Source: Pedobacter soli (lineage in GTDB: Bacteria > Bacteroidota > Bacteroidia > Sphingobacteriales > Sphingobacteriaceae). Taken from it: 64,000 bases of DNA. The notes below the pieces were generated by a model. The model did no database searches. It saw only the letters and a program-made list of their open reading frames with translations, and had not been told where the DNA came from. The translations under genes and the position numbers were made by a program. This document shows, piece after piece, positions 1 through 8,366 of this stretch (positions are counted from its first letter, which is position 1; each line of letters begins with the position of its first letter). The stretch spans positions 124,001 through 188,000 of the forward strand of contig NZ_FMZH01000002.1 of NCBI RefSeq assembly GCF_900101435.1. Direction: 5' to 3'.

Positions 1-449
1 GCGTGCTTATCCGGCCTGATGGTTAAAGCCGCTTCAGCAGGGAAGCTGGTGTTTATTTTCAGGGTACTTACGGCTACATCGGCAAAAGCATAATATTCGA
101 TTTTTGCTTTTTCGTAAACAGTTGCTACCTCATGCACCACAGAAAGTTTGTAGGTGCCATCCTGATCGGGCGTAAAGCTGGTTTTGTAAAAAAGTACATC
201 AGGCGACGCGGTTAAAACCTGCGTTTTGCCATTTGGCGCCGTTAAAACGAGTTTAAAATCTTTAAGGTTGCTGAACCATTTGGCCGCCGAATCGGGCTCA
301 CCGCTTTCATATTCGCCAAAGAAAATTTTTACTTCCTGTGTCTGGCCTTTTTTGCCAGTGGCAGCGGTTTCTATCCATAATGCATGTGCAAAAGCCCCCG
401 AGATACTAAAGGCCATAAAGAAAAATAATAATGCAATTTTAGTTTTCAT
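1..449 (-). CDS. DUF4198-like periplasmic protein, C-terminus cut by window edge
   Basis: Reading from ATG at 449 on the minus strand gives an open frame to the window edge, about 149 residues. A signal peptide (MKTKIALLFFFMAFS..., cleavage after GAFA) is followed by HALWIET, the His-Ala-x-Trp start typical of DUF4198 proteins. The rest looks like a beta-sandwich with a PDQDGTYKLSV segment, as in that family. It starts 56 bases after the stop of the TonB-dependent receptor gene on the same strand, so the two are probably co-transcribed. Proteins of this kind often accompany metal or siderophore receptors; a role in metal handling is inference from that neighbour. The C-terminus, possibly with a membrane anchor, is outside the window. 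Confidence 0.7.
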   Translation of the reverse strand, partial: MKTKIALLFFFMAFSISGAFAHALWIETAATGKKGQTQEVKIFFGEYESGEPDSAAKWFSNLKDFKLVLTAPNGKTQVLTASPDVLFYKTSFTPDQDGTYKLSVVHEVATVYEKAKIEYYAFADVAVSTLKINTSFPAEAALTIRPDKH

Positions 450-505
450 GTTTTCGGTTTTTAAATCAGGAGAAACTGATCTGATCCAATTTCTCCTGAT
501 GAGGA

Positions 506-2941
506 TTAAAATTTATAAGTAATACTGCCGGCGTAAGTTCTTAAGCGTTGAGGATTTTGAGTGGTGTAGCCAATCCAGTACTTTTCATCAGTTAGGTTGT
601 CAACCTTTGCAGAAAATCTGATTCTTTTAAGGTCATAGAATGCTGAGGCATTTAAAACAGTATACGACGGCAAGGTGTAAACACCCATGCTTACACTGTT
701 TACAATTTTGTTAGCACTGGCGTAATTACCGCCAAATCCGAACCCAAGGCCATTTAAAGCGTTTCCGCTAAAACGATAGCTGATAAAGAAATTAGCCAGG
801 TAAGGCGACATGGCAGTAGCTGGTCTTCTGTTAATTACATCTGCATCAGCTTCAGTATATTTCGAATCGTTATAAGCGAAACCTGCGTTAATATTTAAGC
901 CATTAACCGGGTTGGCCATAAGGTCGACTTCAATACCTTTGCTAAGCTGAGTTCCGTCTTGTATTTGTGCGTTTGCCGGATCGTTAGGATCGGCCCTCAA
1001 CACATTTTCTACTTTAATGTTGTAGTAACTAATGGTAGAAGATAATTTACCATTAAAAGCATCTAACTTAACACCACCTTCAATTTGGTTGGCACGTTCC
1101 AGTTTGGCAATAGCCGTGGTAAGTGAGCCATTAACCAGTGCACGGTAAGCGCCTTTATTGGTAAAGCTGTTTTGGTAATTGGCAAAAATAGAAACCTGAT
1201 CTTTGATGGGTTGATAAACCAAACCGAATTTTGGAGAGAATCCTTTCTGTGCATAAGGCTCAACAGGGCTGTATTCAAGACCGCCTTTATTGTCGAAATA
1301 ATCGTAACGTAACGCCGCCAAAGCCATTAATTTATCGGTAATATTCAATACATCCGAAATGTAGGCACCATAAATATTGGTTTTAACATTTACGATATAT
1401 GGAGGTGCCATATTTTGCTGAATATAGCGTTGTGCTACCGTACTGCCATTAAACTGGCTGTAATCAAATCCGGCAACATTTAGCGGTACGATATCAAACT
1501 GGTCAATACCATTGAAATTGATAGTTGGGCTTTTTCTGAAGAAATCGAATCCAACAACTGTTCTGTTGCGCAGGCTGCCGATGTTAAAATCTGCATTGAA
1601 GTTTTGCTGTACGCCATATAACTGGCTTTTTGAGCGCTCTGTAGACTGATCGGCCCTTACCAGGTAATTGCTTTTGCCTGCATCAGCTGCATTCCCGGTA
1701 ACTACATTATCTGGCAATAAGTAGAAATACGGTCCATAACCGTTAGAAAAACTGTGGCTACTGGTAAAAATCGTACTTGATGTAAAATGATCTGAAAATT
1801 TATAATCTGCCTGAGCAAAAAAGTTAGTACTTCTCGAAGTATTTAATAATCCATCGCCGCGGTAAGGTTGGTTATAATCCAGTTTGGTTTCAGCAGGAGA
1901 TGTAGCACCCAAAGCTGAAGTAGGATAATAAAAGAAGAATGCCTGTTTACCGGTACCTTGTGTATTAAAGATTTCGGCATCTAATGATAGCGTTAACTTT
2001 TTGGTGATTTTAAATAGCAAGCTTGGCGCTATCGCAAAGCTTTTATCGTAGCCTGCACCTTGAAAATCGTTGATGTAATTATAGGCAGCGTTTATCCTGA
2101 ATGCGATGTTGCTATCAAGTGGTTTGTTAAAGTCGACGCTTACACGGCTAAAATCCGAACTACCCATACCCACGCTTACTTCGCCCGCAGTGGTAAAAAA
2201 TGGTTTTTTAGTTACGCGGTTAATCGCGCCTCCATAAGATGTTAAAGCGCTGCCAAATAAAGTGCCTGATGGGCCTTTTAACACTTCCAGTTTTTCGAGG
2301 TTGACAGCATCAATACCACCTGTAACCAAACCGGCAACACCATTTCTTAAAGCCGATTGGGCAGTGAATCCACGTACACTGTAATAGCTACCTCCGTCTC
2401 CACCACGACCGGTAGGTTCCCACATTTTTTGTAATCCGGGGATATTTCTGGTGCCATCATCAACCGAGAAAACCATTTGGTCGGCTAATATGGCTTTATC
2501 TACTGTATTGTAAACCTGTGGGTTTTCTAAATTGTTAAGTGGCATTTTCGATACATACTCACTTTTTTTAGTAACATAACGGTTGGTGCGGCCATGGTTA
2601 ATATTGATTTCGTTCAACTGGTTAGCGTTCTGGCTAATTACAAAGTCAACCACTTTGCTTTCGCCGGCAGCTACGGTAATGGTTTTTTCGAGATTTTGCA
2701 TTCCCACAGCCGAAACCCTAATGTTATAAGTACCTGGCTTAACCCTGGCAATTTCATATAAACCTTTATCGTTGGTTACGTTACCCAGTCCTTTACCTTT
2801 TAGACCTACAGAAATGTAAGCAGCGGGCTTCCCATCAGCTGTGGAAACGGTACCTTTTATGGTTGCGAATTGTTGTGCAAAAGTAATGGTATTGATTAGG
2901 AGCATCACTGCGGTTAATACGAGTAGTCTGGTTTTATTCAT
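506..2941 (-). CDS. TonB-dependent receptor, siderophore type
   Basis: Outer-membrane beta-barrel receptor of 811 residues that would import an iron chelate or another metal complex using TonB energy. The order is: signal peptide (1-22, ending TFAQ), carboxypeptidase-regulatory-like domain (about 25-110, GTVSTADGKPA onward) common in Bacteroidota receptors, plug domain (about 130-270, with the YYSVRGF and LEKLEVLKGPSGTLFG segments seen in siderophore receptors), then a long barrel ending YAGSITYKF with the C-terminal aromatic residue expected of barrel insertion. There is no SusD partner, which argues against glycan uptake. The DUF4198-like gene follows at once. The substrate cannot be read from the sequence. 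Confidence 0.9.
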   Translation of the reverse strand: MNKTRLLVLTAVMLLINTITFAQQFATIKGTVSTADGKPAAYISVGLKGKGLGNVTNDKGLYEIARVKPGTYNIRVSAVGMQNLEKTITVAAGESKVVDFVISQNANQLNEININHGRTNRYVTKKSEYVSKMPLNNLENPQVYNTVDKAILADQMVFSVDDGTRNIPGLQKMWEPTGRGGDGGSYYSVRGFTAQSALRNGVAGLVTGGIDAVNLEKLEVLKGPSGTLFGSALTSYGGAINRVTKKPFFTTAGEVSVGMGSSDFSRVSVDFNKPLDSNIAFRINAAYNYINDFQGAGYDKSFAIAPSLLFKITKKLTLSLDAEIFNTQGTGKQAFFFYYPTSALGATSPAETKLDYNQPYRGDGLLNTSRSTNFFAQADYKFSDHFTSSTIFTSSHSFSNGYGPYFYLLPDNVVTGNAADAGKSNYLVRADQSTERSKSQLYGVQQNFNADFNIGSLRNRTVVGFDFFRKSPTINFNGIDQFDIVPLNVAGFDYSQFNGSTVAQRYIQQNMAPPYIVNVKTNIYGAYISDVLNITDKLMALAALRYDYFDNKGGLEYSPVEPYAQKGFSPKFGLVYQPIKDQVSIFANYQNSFTNKGAYRALVNGSLTTAIAKLERANQIEGGVKLDAFNGKLSSTISYYNIKVENVLRADPNDPANAQIQDGTQLSKGIEVDLMANPVNGLNINAGFAYNDSKYTEADADVINRRPATAMSPYLANFFISYRFSGNALNGLGFGFGGNYASANKIVNSVSMGVYTLPSYTVLNASAFYDLKRIRFSAKVDNLTDEKYWIGYTTQNPQRLRTYAGSITYKF

Positions 2942-3264
2942 TTTATTGTTTTAAAGAATGATGTGCAATGCATTTTTAAGGGAAAGCATGCGTATTAGTC
3001 TTTTTTAAAATTTATTTGGATTAATTCTAAAGAGACGCAAAATAACGGTAGAAAATTGGATAATCCAAATTATTTTGAACAATTCTAAATAAGAAAGTGT
3101 TAAATTTTGTGGGAGCTGCTTTTTTTAATTTTAGCATTAATTAATTGCCTGAATAAGCATAAATCGTGCTATTGGGATTTAAAGCCAGGTGTCAAAACAG
3201 CATAAAAACAAAAAACGCCTCGTGTAAAACACAAGACGTTTAATTATTAGCAGAGAAATTAAGC
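2942..3264. other. Intergenic region between the DUF4397 gene and the TonB receptor gene
   Basis: This 323-base AT-rich gap should contain the promoter of the receptor gene (which starts at 2941 on the minus strand) and the terminator of the lipoprotein gene at 3209-3239. I see no perfect TAnnTTTG -7 element, no ORF worth calling and no other structure. Confidence 0.5.
3209..3239 (-). terminator. Rho-independent terminator after the DUF4397 gene
   Basis: On the minus strand, ACGTCTTGTGT (3239-3229) pairs with ACACGAGGCGT (3225-3215) around a 3-base loop. The stem is 11 bp with two G-U pairs and is followed directly by a run of T (3214-3209). It lies 26 bases after the stop of the gene at 3265. 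Confidence 0.85.
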
Positions 3265-3963
3265 TTACTTGATTAGTATAACCTGTAAACTTAAAGGTCT
3301 TTCCGTATCGTTTGCCGGTGTTACCAGTCCACCGCAAATAACATCGTAATGATAGCCCGCTACAAAGGTGGAACTGGCCGAGGTAGTCTTAACAGTACCT
3401 GTAGATGTTTCTTTGGCATCAAGGGTATAAGTTCCTGCATCTACAGTGGTAAAACCACTTGCCGTTTTATAAGCCTTATTGATAGCCAGAGATGTGGTAG
3501 CACTGGTTTTTGCCAAATCTAAAGCGGGTGCATCAGGCGATAGATTGATGAAACGTACATAAGCCTTATCGGTAGCGGTGATGCTCAAATCATCAGAAAG
3601 GGTGTAAGTATCTAGCGCTGCAGGCTTATTAATCAGGTAAGTAGAATAATAGGAGTTTACGCCCAGGGTTACAGTTTTGGTGAGCAGGCTTTCGACACTG
3701 CTGGCGGTTGTAAATTTTAAACTATAAGATCCAGGTGTGTAAGAGCTGTAAGAAGCCGAACCACCAAAGGGTAGTGCTGCCGAATTAACCATAGTACCAT
3801 TAAAATAGGCATTATAGGTAGCCAAAGAAGGCGAGGCATTTACCACCCTTAAGTAAGAAATCGTTGTATCTGTCTCCTCCTTTTTGCAGGAAGTTAGCAC
3901 GGTTAGCACAGCGAAAATAAACAAGGGGAAAAACTTGAGATTAAATGGAGTAAAATTCTTCAT
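3265..3963 (-). CDS. DUF4397 domain lipoprotein
   Basis: A 232-residue lipoprotein. The N-terminus has a hydrophobic stretch ending LTSCKKEE, a lipobox with Cys at about 26. A DUF4397-type domain follows: SYLRVVNASPSLATYNAYFNG near the start and AYVRFINLSPDAPALDLA about 110 residues later are the two repeated strands typical of the family, which holds cell-surface or periplasmic proteins of unknown function. It is a single gene with its own terminator and a long AT-rich upstream region. Confidence 0.85.
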   Translation of the reverse strand: MKNFTPFNLKFFPLFIFAVLTVLTSCKKEETDTTISYLRVVNASPSLATYNAYFNGTMVNSAALPFGGSASYSSYTPGSYSLKFTTASSVESLLTKTVTLGVNSYYSTYLINKPAALDTYTLSDDLSITATDKAYVRFINLSPDAPALDLAKTSATTSLAINKAYKTASGFTTVDAGTYTLDAKETSTGTVKTTSASSTFVAGYHYDVICGGLVTPANDTERPLSLQVILIK

Positions 3964-4545
3964 CTTTTTTGAAATTGGATTTAAATATTAAAGGGTAACC
4001 ATAAAACGTTAGCCGAAAAGCTTTCGCTACAGGCCTACAAATATTGCTTTTAAAGCCTATTGGAGGATGTTAAATGATGTTAAGCAGATGTTAAAGTTTG
4101 CCAGATATTTTTAACAATGTTAATATTGGCAGGCCCGATTTAATCCGATCTGTTTAACAATTGCTTTTTAGTTTTAAATGAATGTGTGCCTTGAGGTAGA
4201 ATTAAGTCAGATTAGTTTAAAAAAATTAAACTCCAGGCATAAAAAAATGAGGATAATATTGTGTAACTCGATTTTTATTTAAACCTTTGCACCTCAATAG
4301 AGTTAAAGCCGTTTTAATACGCAGAAAATGATTAAACAATTTTTACATAAACTTTCTGTTTTCACAGCCCATTTGGTTGCTGGTGAAAGTTTGTTTATTA
4401 ATCGTTTTCAACCCGTATTTTATTACCCCACAAGCCGGCAAAATTTTACTCCACGTATTTAGTACTCAACTAAACGTAACGAGGAATTGATCCTCTCTAA
4501 AAACCCAATTAACAAGAATACTAATAATTTTTCGTTAGAAAACGA
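3964..4545. other. Long leader region upstream of the arginine operon
   Basis: This 582-base gap separates divergent genes. A candidate promoter lies at 4259-4289, which would leave an untranslated leader of about 250 bases before the first arginine gene. Within it an open frame runs from ATG 4328 to TAG 4462 (44 codons, beginning MIKQFLHKL). It has only three Arg codons, not clustered, so it is not an obvious arginine attenuator peptide, and nothing else supports it. The rest is AT-rich sequence with no strong hairpin that I could find. Confidence 0.45.
4259..4289 (+). promoter_or_regulatory. Candidate Bacteroidota promoter of the arginine operon
   Basis: TTG at 4259-4261 and AACCTTTG at 4282-4289 are 20 bases apart. 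This is a -33 plus -7 pair in which the -7 element differs by one base from TAnnTTTG. Transcription would start near 4295. Confidence 0.4.
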
Positions 4546-5244
4546 ATGGATATTAACGAATTTATAGTGCAGGTTGCACTTCCTGAACATCGTGTATTTG
4601 CAGAAGAAATTGTAACCGAGATGGCCGAATCTGCGAAAGCACGTGGTACAGGTATCGCAAAGCGTTCGCCAGAATACATCTCTAACAAGATGCAAGAGGG
4701 CAAATCGGTTATTGCTTTCCACAAAGATGGTTCATGGGCAGGATTTTGCTACATCGAAACCTGGAGTCACGGACAATTTGTGGCCAACAGTGGTTTGGTA
4801 GTAAGTCCAAAATACCGTAAAGCCGGATTGGCCAAAGCCATTAAAAATGAAATTTTCGGCTTATCGAGAAGGTTGTACCCCAAAGCAAAAATCTTTGGTT
4901 TAACAACTGGTTTGGCGGTAATGAAAATAAACTCAGATTTAGGCTACGAACCGGTAACCTACAGCGAACTTACCCAGGATGAAGAATTTTGGAAAGGCTG
5001 CCAGAGTTGCGTAAACTTCGAGATTTTAAAAATGAAGGAACGTAAAAACTGCATGTGCACTGCTATGCTTTACGATCCGGCTGAGAAAAAACACGAAGTT
5101 GCCAAGCAATTTGCCGAAGAACTGCAAAAGAAACCCAAATTATACGAGCGCTTTATGCGCATCAAACAACGTTTGGTTGTTAAACCAAAGCCGAAAACCG
5201 GCTTAAAAGCCCTTTTATTTTTATTTACCCTTTTATTTAAATAG
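4546..5244 (+). CDS. GNAT-family N-acyltransferase heading the arginine operon
   Basis: A 232-residue protein with a GNAT acetyltransferase core: the segment SGLVVSPKYRKAGLAKAIKN (about 84-103) matches the strand-beta4/acetyl-CoA-binding motif R/Q-x-x-G-x-A. A Cys-containing segment (ERKNCMCTAMLYDP) and a basic C-terminal tail (KPKPKTGLKALLFLF) follow. It is the first gene of the arginine operon and stops 1 base before argG. No argA or argJ is visible in the cluster, so this protein is a good candidate for the first step, acylation of glutamate (probably succinylation, given the argF' type). That assignment is inference; the GNAT fold is what the sequence shows. Confidence 0.75.
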   Translation: MDINEFIVQVALPEHRVFAEEIVTEMAESAKARGTGIAKRSPEYISNKMQEGKSVIAFHKDGSWAGFCYIETWSHGQFVANSGLVVSPKYRKAGLAKAIKNEIFGLSRRLYPKAKIFGLTTGLAVMKINSDLGYEPVTYSELTQDEEFWKGCQSCVNFEILKMKERKNCMCTAMLYDPAEKKHEVAKQFAEELQKKPKLYERFMRIKQRLVVKPKPKTGLKALLFLFTLLFK

Positions 5245-5245
5245 C

Positions 5246-6439
5246 ATGAAAAAAGTTGTTTTAGCATTTAGCGGAGGATTAGATACCTCATTTTGCTGTA
5301 TTTACCTGGCAAAAGACCGTGGATTAGAAGTTCACTCGGTGATTGTAAATACTGGTGGTTTCTCAGATGAGGAATTACAGGAAATTGAGAAAAGAGCTTA
5401 CGCTTTAGGGGTAAAATCGCATGCTGTGGTAGATGAAACAGAAGGTTACTATGACGATTGTATTAAATATCTGATTTTCGGCAACGTATTGAAAAATGCA
5501 ACTTACCCACTTTCTGTTAGTGCAGAACGTGTAAGTCAGGCTACTGCAATTGCCAACTATGTAAAGAAAATTGGTGCTGATTATGTGGCACATGGAAGTA
5601 CAGGTGCGGGTAATGATCAGGTGCGTTTCGATATGATTTTTAATATTCTGATTCCAGGTGTTGAAATCATTACGCCAATCAGGGATTTAAAATTATCACG
5701 TGAAGCGGAAATTGAGTATTTGGCGGGTCATGGTGTTGAATATAGTGCCGAAAAAGCAAGATACTCGATCAATAAAGGTTTATGGGGTACTTCAGTAGGT
5801 GGTAAAGAAACGTTAACCTCTCACGAAACTCTGCCGGAAAGCGCCTGGCCAACTCAGGTTTCTGAAACCGAATCGCGAAAAATTGAATTGACTTTCGAAA
5901 AGGGCGAGCTGGTAGCGCTTGATGGCGAAAAATTGGAGCCAGTAAAAGCAATCCAGAAATTACAGGCTATTGCGCAACCTTTCGGTATTGGCCGCGATAT
6001 CCATGTGGGCGATACCATTATCGGTATTAAAGGCCGTGTCGGTTTCGAGGCTGCAGGCCCGGTAATTATTATCAAAGCGCACCATACTTTAGAAAAACAT
6101 ACCTTAACCAAATGGCAGTTAAGCTGGAAAGAACAATTATCTTCTTTCTATGGCAACTGGTTGCATGAAGGTCAGTTCCATGATCCGATCATGCGGAATA
6201 TCGAAGCATTCTTAGCTGATACGCAGAAATTTGTGAGCGGTAAAGTTTTTGTTGAGCTATTGCCATATCGTTTCCAGATTATCGGTATTGAATCTAACCA
6301 CGATTTAATGAGCAACAAATTTGGTAGCTATGGCGAAATGAACAATGCCTGGAGCGGTGAAGATGTAAAAGGTTTCTCTAAAATCTTCGGCAACCAGGTA
6401 ATGATCTGGCATAAAGTAAATAGTGAGGCTGAAGGCTAA
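5246..6439 (+). CDS. argG: Argininosuccinate synthase
   Basis: Joins citrulline and aspartate using ATP to give argininosuccinate, the penultimate step of arginine synthesis, in the cytoplasm. The 397-residue length is normal. The N-terminal P-loop-like AFSGGLDTS (about 8-16) is the ATP pyrophosphatase signature of the family, and GSTGAGNDQVRFD (about 117-129) matches the substrate-binding motif. It starts 1 base after the GNAT gene, so translation of the two is probably coupled. Confidence 0.97.
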   Translation: MKKVVLAFSGGLDTSFCCIYLAKDRGLEVHSVIVNTGGFSDEELQEIEKRAYALGVKSHAVVDETEGYYDDCIKYLIFGNVLKNATYPLSVSAERVSQATAIANYVKKIGADYVAHGSTGAGNDQVRFDMIFNILIPGVEIITPIRDLKLSREAEIEYLAGHGVEYSAEKARYSINKGLWGTSVGGKETLTSHETLPESAWPTQVSETESRKIELTFEKGELVALDGEKLEPVKAIQKLQAIAQPFGIGRDIHVGDTIIGIKGRVGFEAAGPVIIIKAHHTLEKHTLTKWQLSWKEQLSSFYGNWLHEGQFHDPIMRNIEAFLADTQKFVSGKVFVELLPYRFQIIGIESNHDLMSNKFGSYGEMNNAWSGEDVKGFSKIFGNQVMIWHKVNSEAEG

Positions 6440-6484
6440 AAGCCTAAGGTCTTGATACCCGATGCTTAATACTTGATACTCAAA

Positions 6485-6835
6485 ATGAACGAAATCCTGT
6501 CAAAAGAACATTGCTTAAACCACTACAAATGGGGCGACAACTGTGATGGATGGAATTTTGTAAATAGCCCGGAGGCATCGGTTAAGCAAGAGCTGATGCC
6601 TGCAAACACTGCCGAGAAGTTGCATTTTCATACTTATGCAAAGCAATTTTTCTTCATATTGAAAGGCCAGGCGACATTTTTAATTGAAGGCGAATCATTT
6701 ATTGTTGATGTCGGCAAAGGTTTGCAAATTAAAGCAGGCGACAAACATAAAATCTTAAACAACGGGACTGGTGACCTGGAATTTATACTTTTTTCCTATC
6801 CATCAACCCTAAATGACAGAACTGATTGTGAGTAA
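6485..6835 (+). CDS. Small cupin-domain protein
   Basis: About 116 residues from ATG 6485; a frame from TTG 6473 exists but ATG is preferred. The single cupin domain shows the metal-ligand motif KLHFHTYAKQFFFILKG (His-x-His followed by a conserved aromatic region) and a second motif with DKHKILNNG. It probably binds a metal ion and a small molecule; the substrate is unknown. Its 3' end overlaps the following GNAT gene by 23 bases. The gene sits between argG and argC although cupins are not normally part of this pathway, so it may be a passenger or a regulator of flux. Confidence 0.8.
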   Translation: MNEILSKEHCLNHYKWGDNCDGWNFVNSPEASVKQELMPANTAEKLHFHTYAKQFFFILKGQATFLIEGESFIVDVGKGLQIKAGDKHKILNNGTGDLEFILFSYPSTLNDRTDCE

Positions 6836-7298
6836 TATAGAAATCAAACGAATCGGATTAACAGAAGGCCATCTGGTAGCTGGCCTGTTTAACCAATATC
6901 GTATTTTCTATAATCAGTTTTCGGATATCGGGATGGCCAAAGCTTTTATTGATGAACGTTTGCAGCAAAACGAATCGGTAGTTTTTTTAGCCATTGATGC
7001 CGACAATCAACAAGCAATAGGTTTTACGCAGCTATATCCAAAATATTCATCGGTAAGATTAAGTAAAAACTGGATCCTAAACGATCTGTATGTTGATGCC
7101 GATTACCGAAAACAAGGTATAGGTGAAAAGTTGATTAAAACCGCCATGGAGTTTGCCAAAACTACAGGAGCTACATTTGTACAACTGGAAACAGCCGTAG
7201 ATAATTACACCGCACAGCATTTGTACGAAAGTATAGGTTTTGTGAAACAGGCAAACGACGAAGATTTTTTTCTTTATAAAATAGTACTAAACTCATAG
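6813..7298 (+). CDS. GNAT-family N-acetyltransferase
   Basis: A 161-residue stand-alone GNAT. The acetyl-CoA-binding motif is seen in LYVDADYRKQGIGEKLIKTA (about 92-111, Arg-Lys-Gln-Gly-Ile-Gly), and a C-terminal QHLYESIGFVK segment matches the conserved Tyr/Gly-Phe strand. The gene overlaps the cupin by 23 bases and is 2 bases from argC, so all three should be translated from one message. The acceptor is unknown. It differs from the larger GNAT at the head of the operon; it may acylate a pathway amine or be a passenger. Confidence 0.85.
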   Translation: MTELIVSNIEIKRIGLTEGHLVAGLFNQYRIFYNQFSDIGMAKAFIDERLQQNESVVFLAIDADNQQAIGFTQLYPKYSSVRLSKNWILNDLYVDADYRKQGIGEKLIKTAMEFAKTTGATFVQLETAVDNYTAQHLYESIGFVKQANDEDFFLYKIVLNS

Positions 7299-7300
7299 CG

Positions 7301-8284
7301 ATGAATAAAATTAAAGCAGGGATAATTGGTGGGGCAGGTTATACTGGCGGCGAAATGCTGCGCATTTTAGTTAACCACCCAAATGTTGAAATTGCTTTTG
7401 TAAACAGCACCAGTAATGCTGGAAACCTTATTTCTGATGTGCATACCGATTTAATTGGCGATACCGATTTACGCTTTGTAAACGATATTTCTCAGGATAT
7501 TGATGTGCTTTTTCTTTGTGTTGGCCACGGCGATGCAAAGAAGTTTTTAGCTGCTAATTCCATTAACGATAACATCAGGATTATTGATTTATCGCAGGAC
7601 TTCAGACTGGCTCAAAATGCACAGCTTTTAAACCGTAAATTCGTTTACGGACTTCCGGAATTGAACCGCGATAAAATTAAATCAGCAAGCAATATTGCCA
7701 ATCCAGGCTGTTTCGCAACTTGTATTCAGCTGGGATTATTGCCTTTAGCTGCTAAAGGTCTAATTAAGCAAGAGGTGCATATTAATGCTACTACAGGTTC
7801 GACAGGGGCAGGACAGAGCTTAGCTACGACCTCACATTTTAGCTGGAGAAACAACAACCTTTCTATTTATAAGGCTTTTGAACACCAGCACCTGAATGAG
7901 ATCAGCGAAAGCTTGTTGCAGTTACAACCATCGCTTACTGACACCTTGAATTTCATCCCGCAACGTGGTGCTTTTACCCGTGGTATTTTGGCGGCAATGT
8001 ACATGGAAAGCGATCTTACTTTGGAAGAGGCGCAAGCTATTTACGAAGATTATTACAGCGCACATCCTTTTACACATGTAAGCCGGAAAAACATTGATTT
8101 AAAGCAGGTGGTAAATACCAATAAAGCATTGGTACACATCGAGAAACATGGCAACAAACTGTTTGTTATCAGTATTATCGATAACCTGTTAAAAGGCGCC
8201 AGCGGTCAGGCTGTTCAGAACATGAACTTAATGTTTGGATTAGAGGAAACTGCAGGCTTGCGATTAAAAGCCGCTAATTTTTAA
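7301..8284 (+). CDS. argC: N-acyl-gamma-glutamyl-phosphate reductase
   Basis: Reduces N-acetyl- or N-succinyl-glutamyl-5-phosphate to the semialdehyde with NADPH. The 327 residues begin with the Rossmann motif GIIGGAGYTGGEMLRIL (about 8-24). The catalytic cysteine lies in IANPGCFATCIQLGLLPL (about 130-147). Length and order agree with the family. The acyl group is probably succinyl here because the downstream transcarbamylase is of the succinylornithine type, but argC itself does not show this. Confidence 0.95.
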   Translation: MNKIKAGIIGGAGYTGGEMLRILVNHPNVEIAFVNSTSNAGNLISDVHTDLIGDTDLRFVNDISQDIDVLFLCVGHGDAKKFLAANSINDNIRIIDLSQDFRLAQNAQLLNRKFVYGLPELNRDKIKSASNIANPGCFATCIQLGLLPLAAKGLIKQEVHINATTGSTGAGQSLATTSHFSWRNNNLSIYKAFEHQHLNEISESLLQLQPSLTDTLNFIPQRGAFTRGILAAMYMESDLTLEEAQAIYEDYYSAHPFTHVSRKNIDLKQVVNTNKALVHIEKHGNKLFVISIIDNLLKGASGQAVQNMNLMFGLEETAGLRLKAANF

Positions 8285-8366
8285 TAACCATTCATGCTGA
8301 GGAAAGGAGCATCTGCAAACGATGAAACAGATTCTTCGTTCCTTGGAATGACAAAAACCTTAAAAA
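8285..8366. repeat. Intergenic repeat fragment between argC and argD
   Basis: The spacer contains CATGCTGAGGAAAGGAGC and GATTCTTCGTTCCTTGGAATGAC. Related stretches (AGATTCTTC...CAGAATGAC) recur at about 51649-51671. These look like worn pieces of a dispersed intergenic repeat common in this lineage. Confidence 0.35.

Noticed and set aside
226..522. Plus-strand ORF of 98 residues at the left edge
   Set aside because: It is antisense to the DUF4198-like gene, whose signal peptide and domain are clear.
4328..4462. 44-codon ORF as arginine attenuator peptide
   Set aside because: It has three scattered Arg codons and no terminator/antiterminator pair that I can see after it. It is kept only as part of the leader note.
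6473..6484. TTG start for the cupin gene
   Set aside because: The added residues fall in a dispersed repeat and ATG 6485 fits the domain start better.
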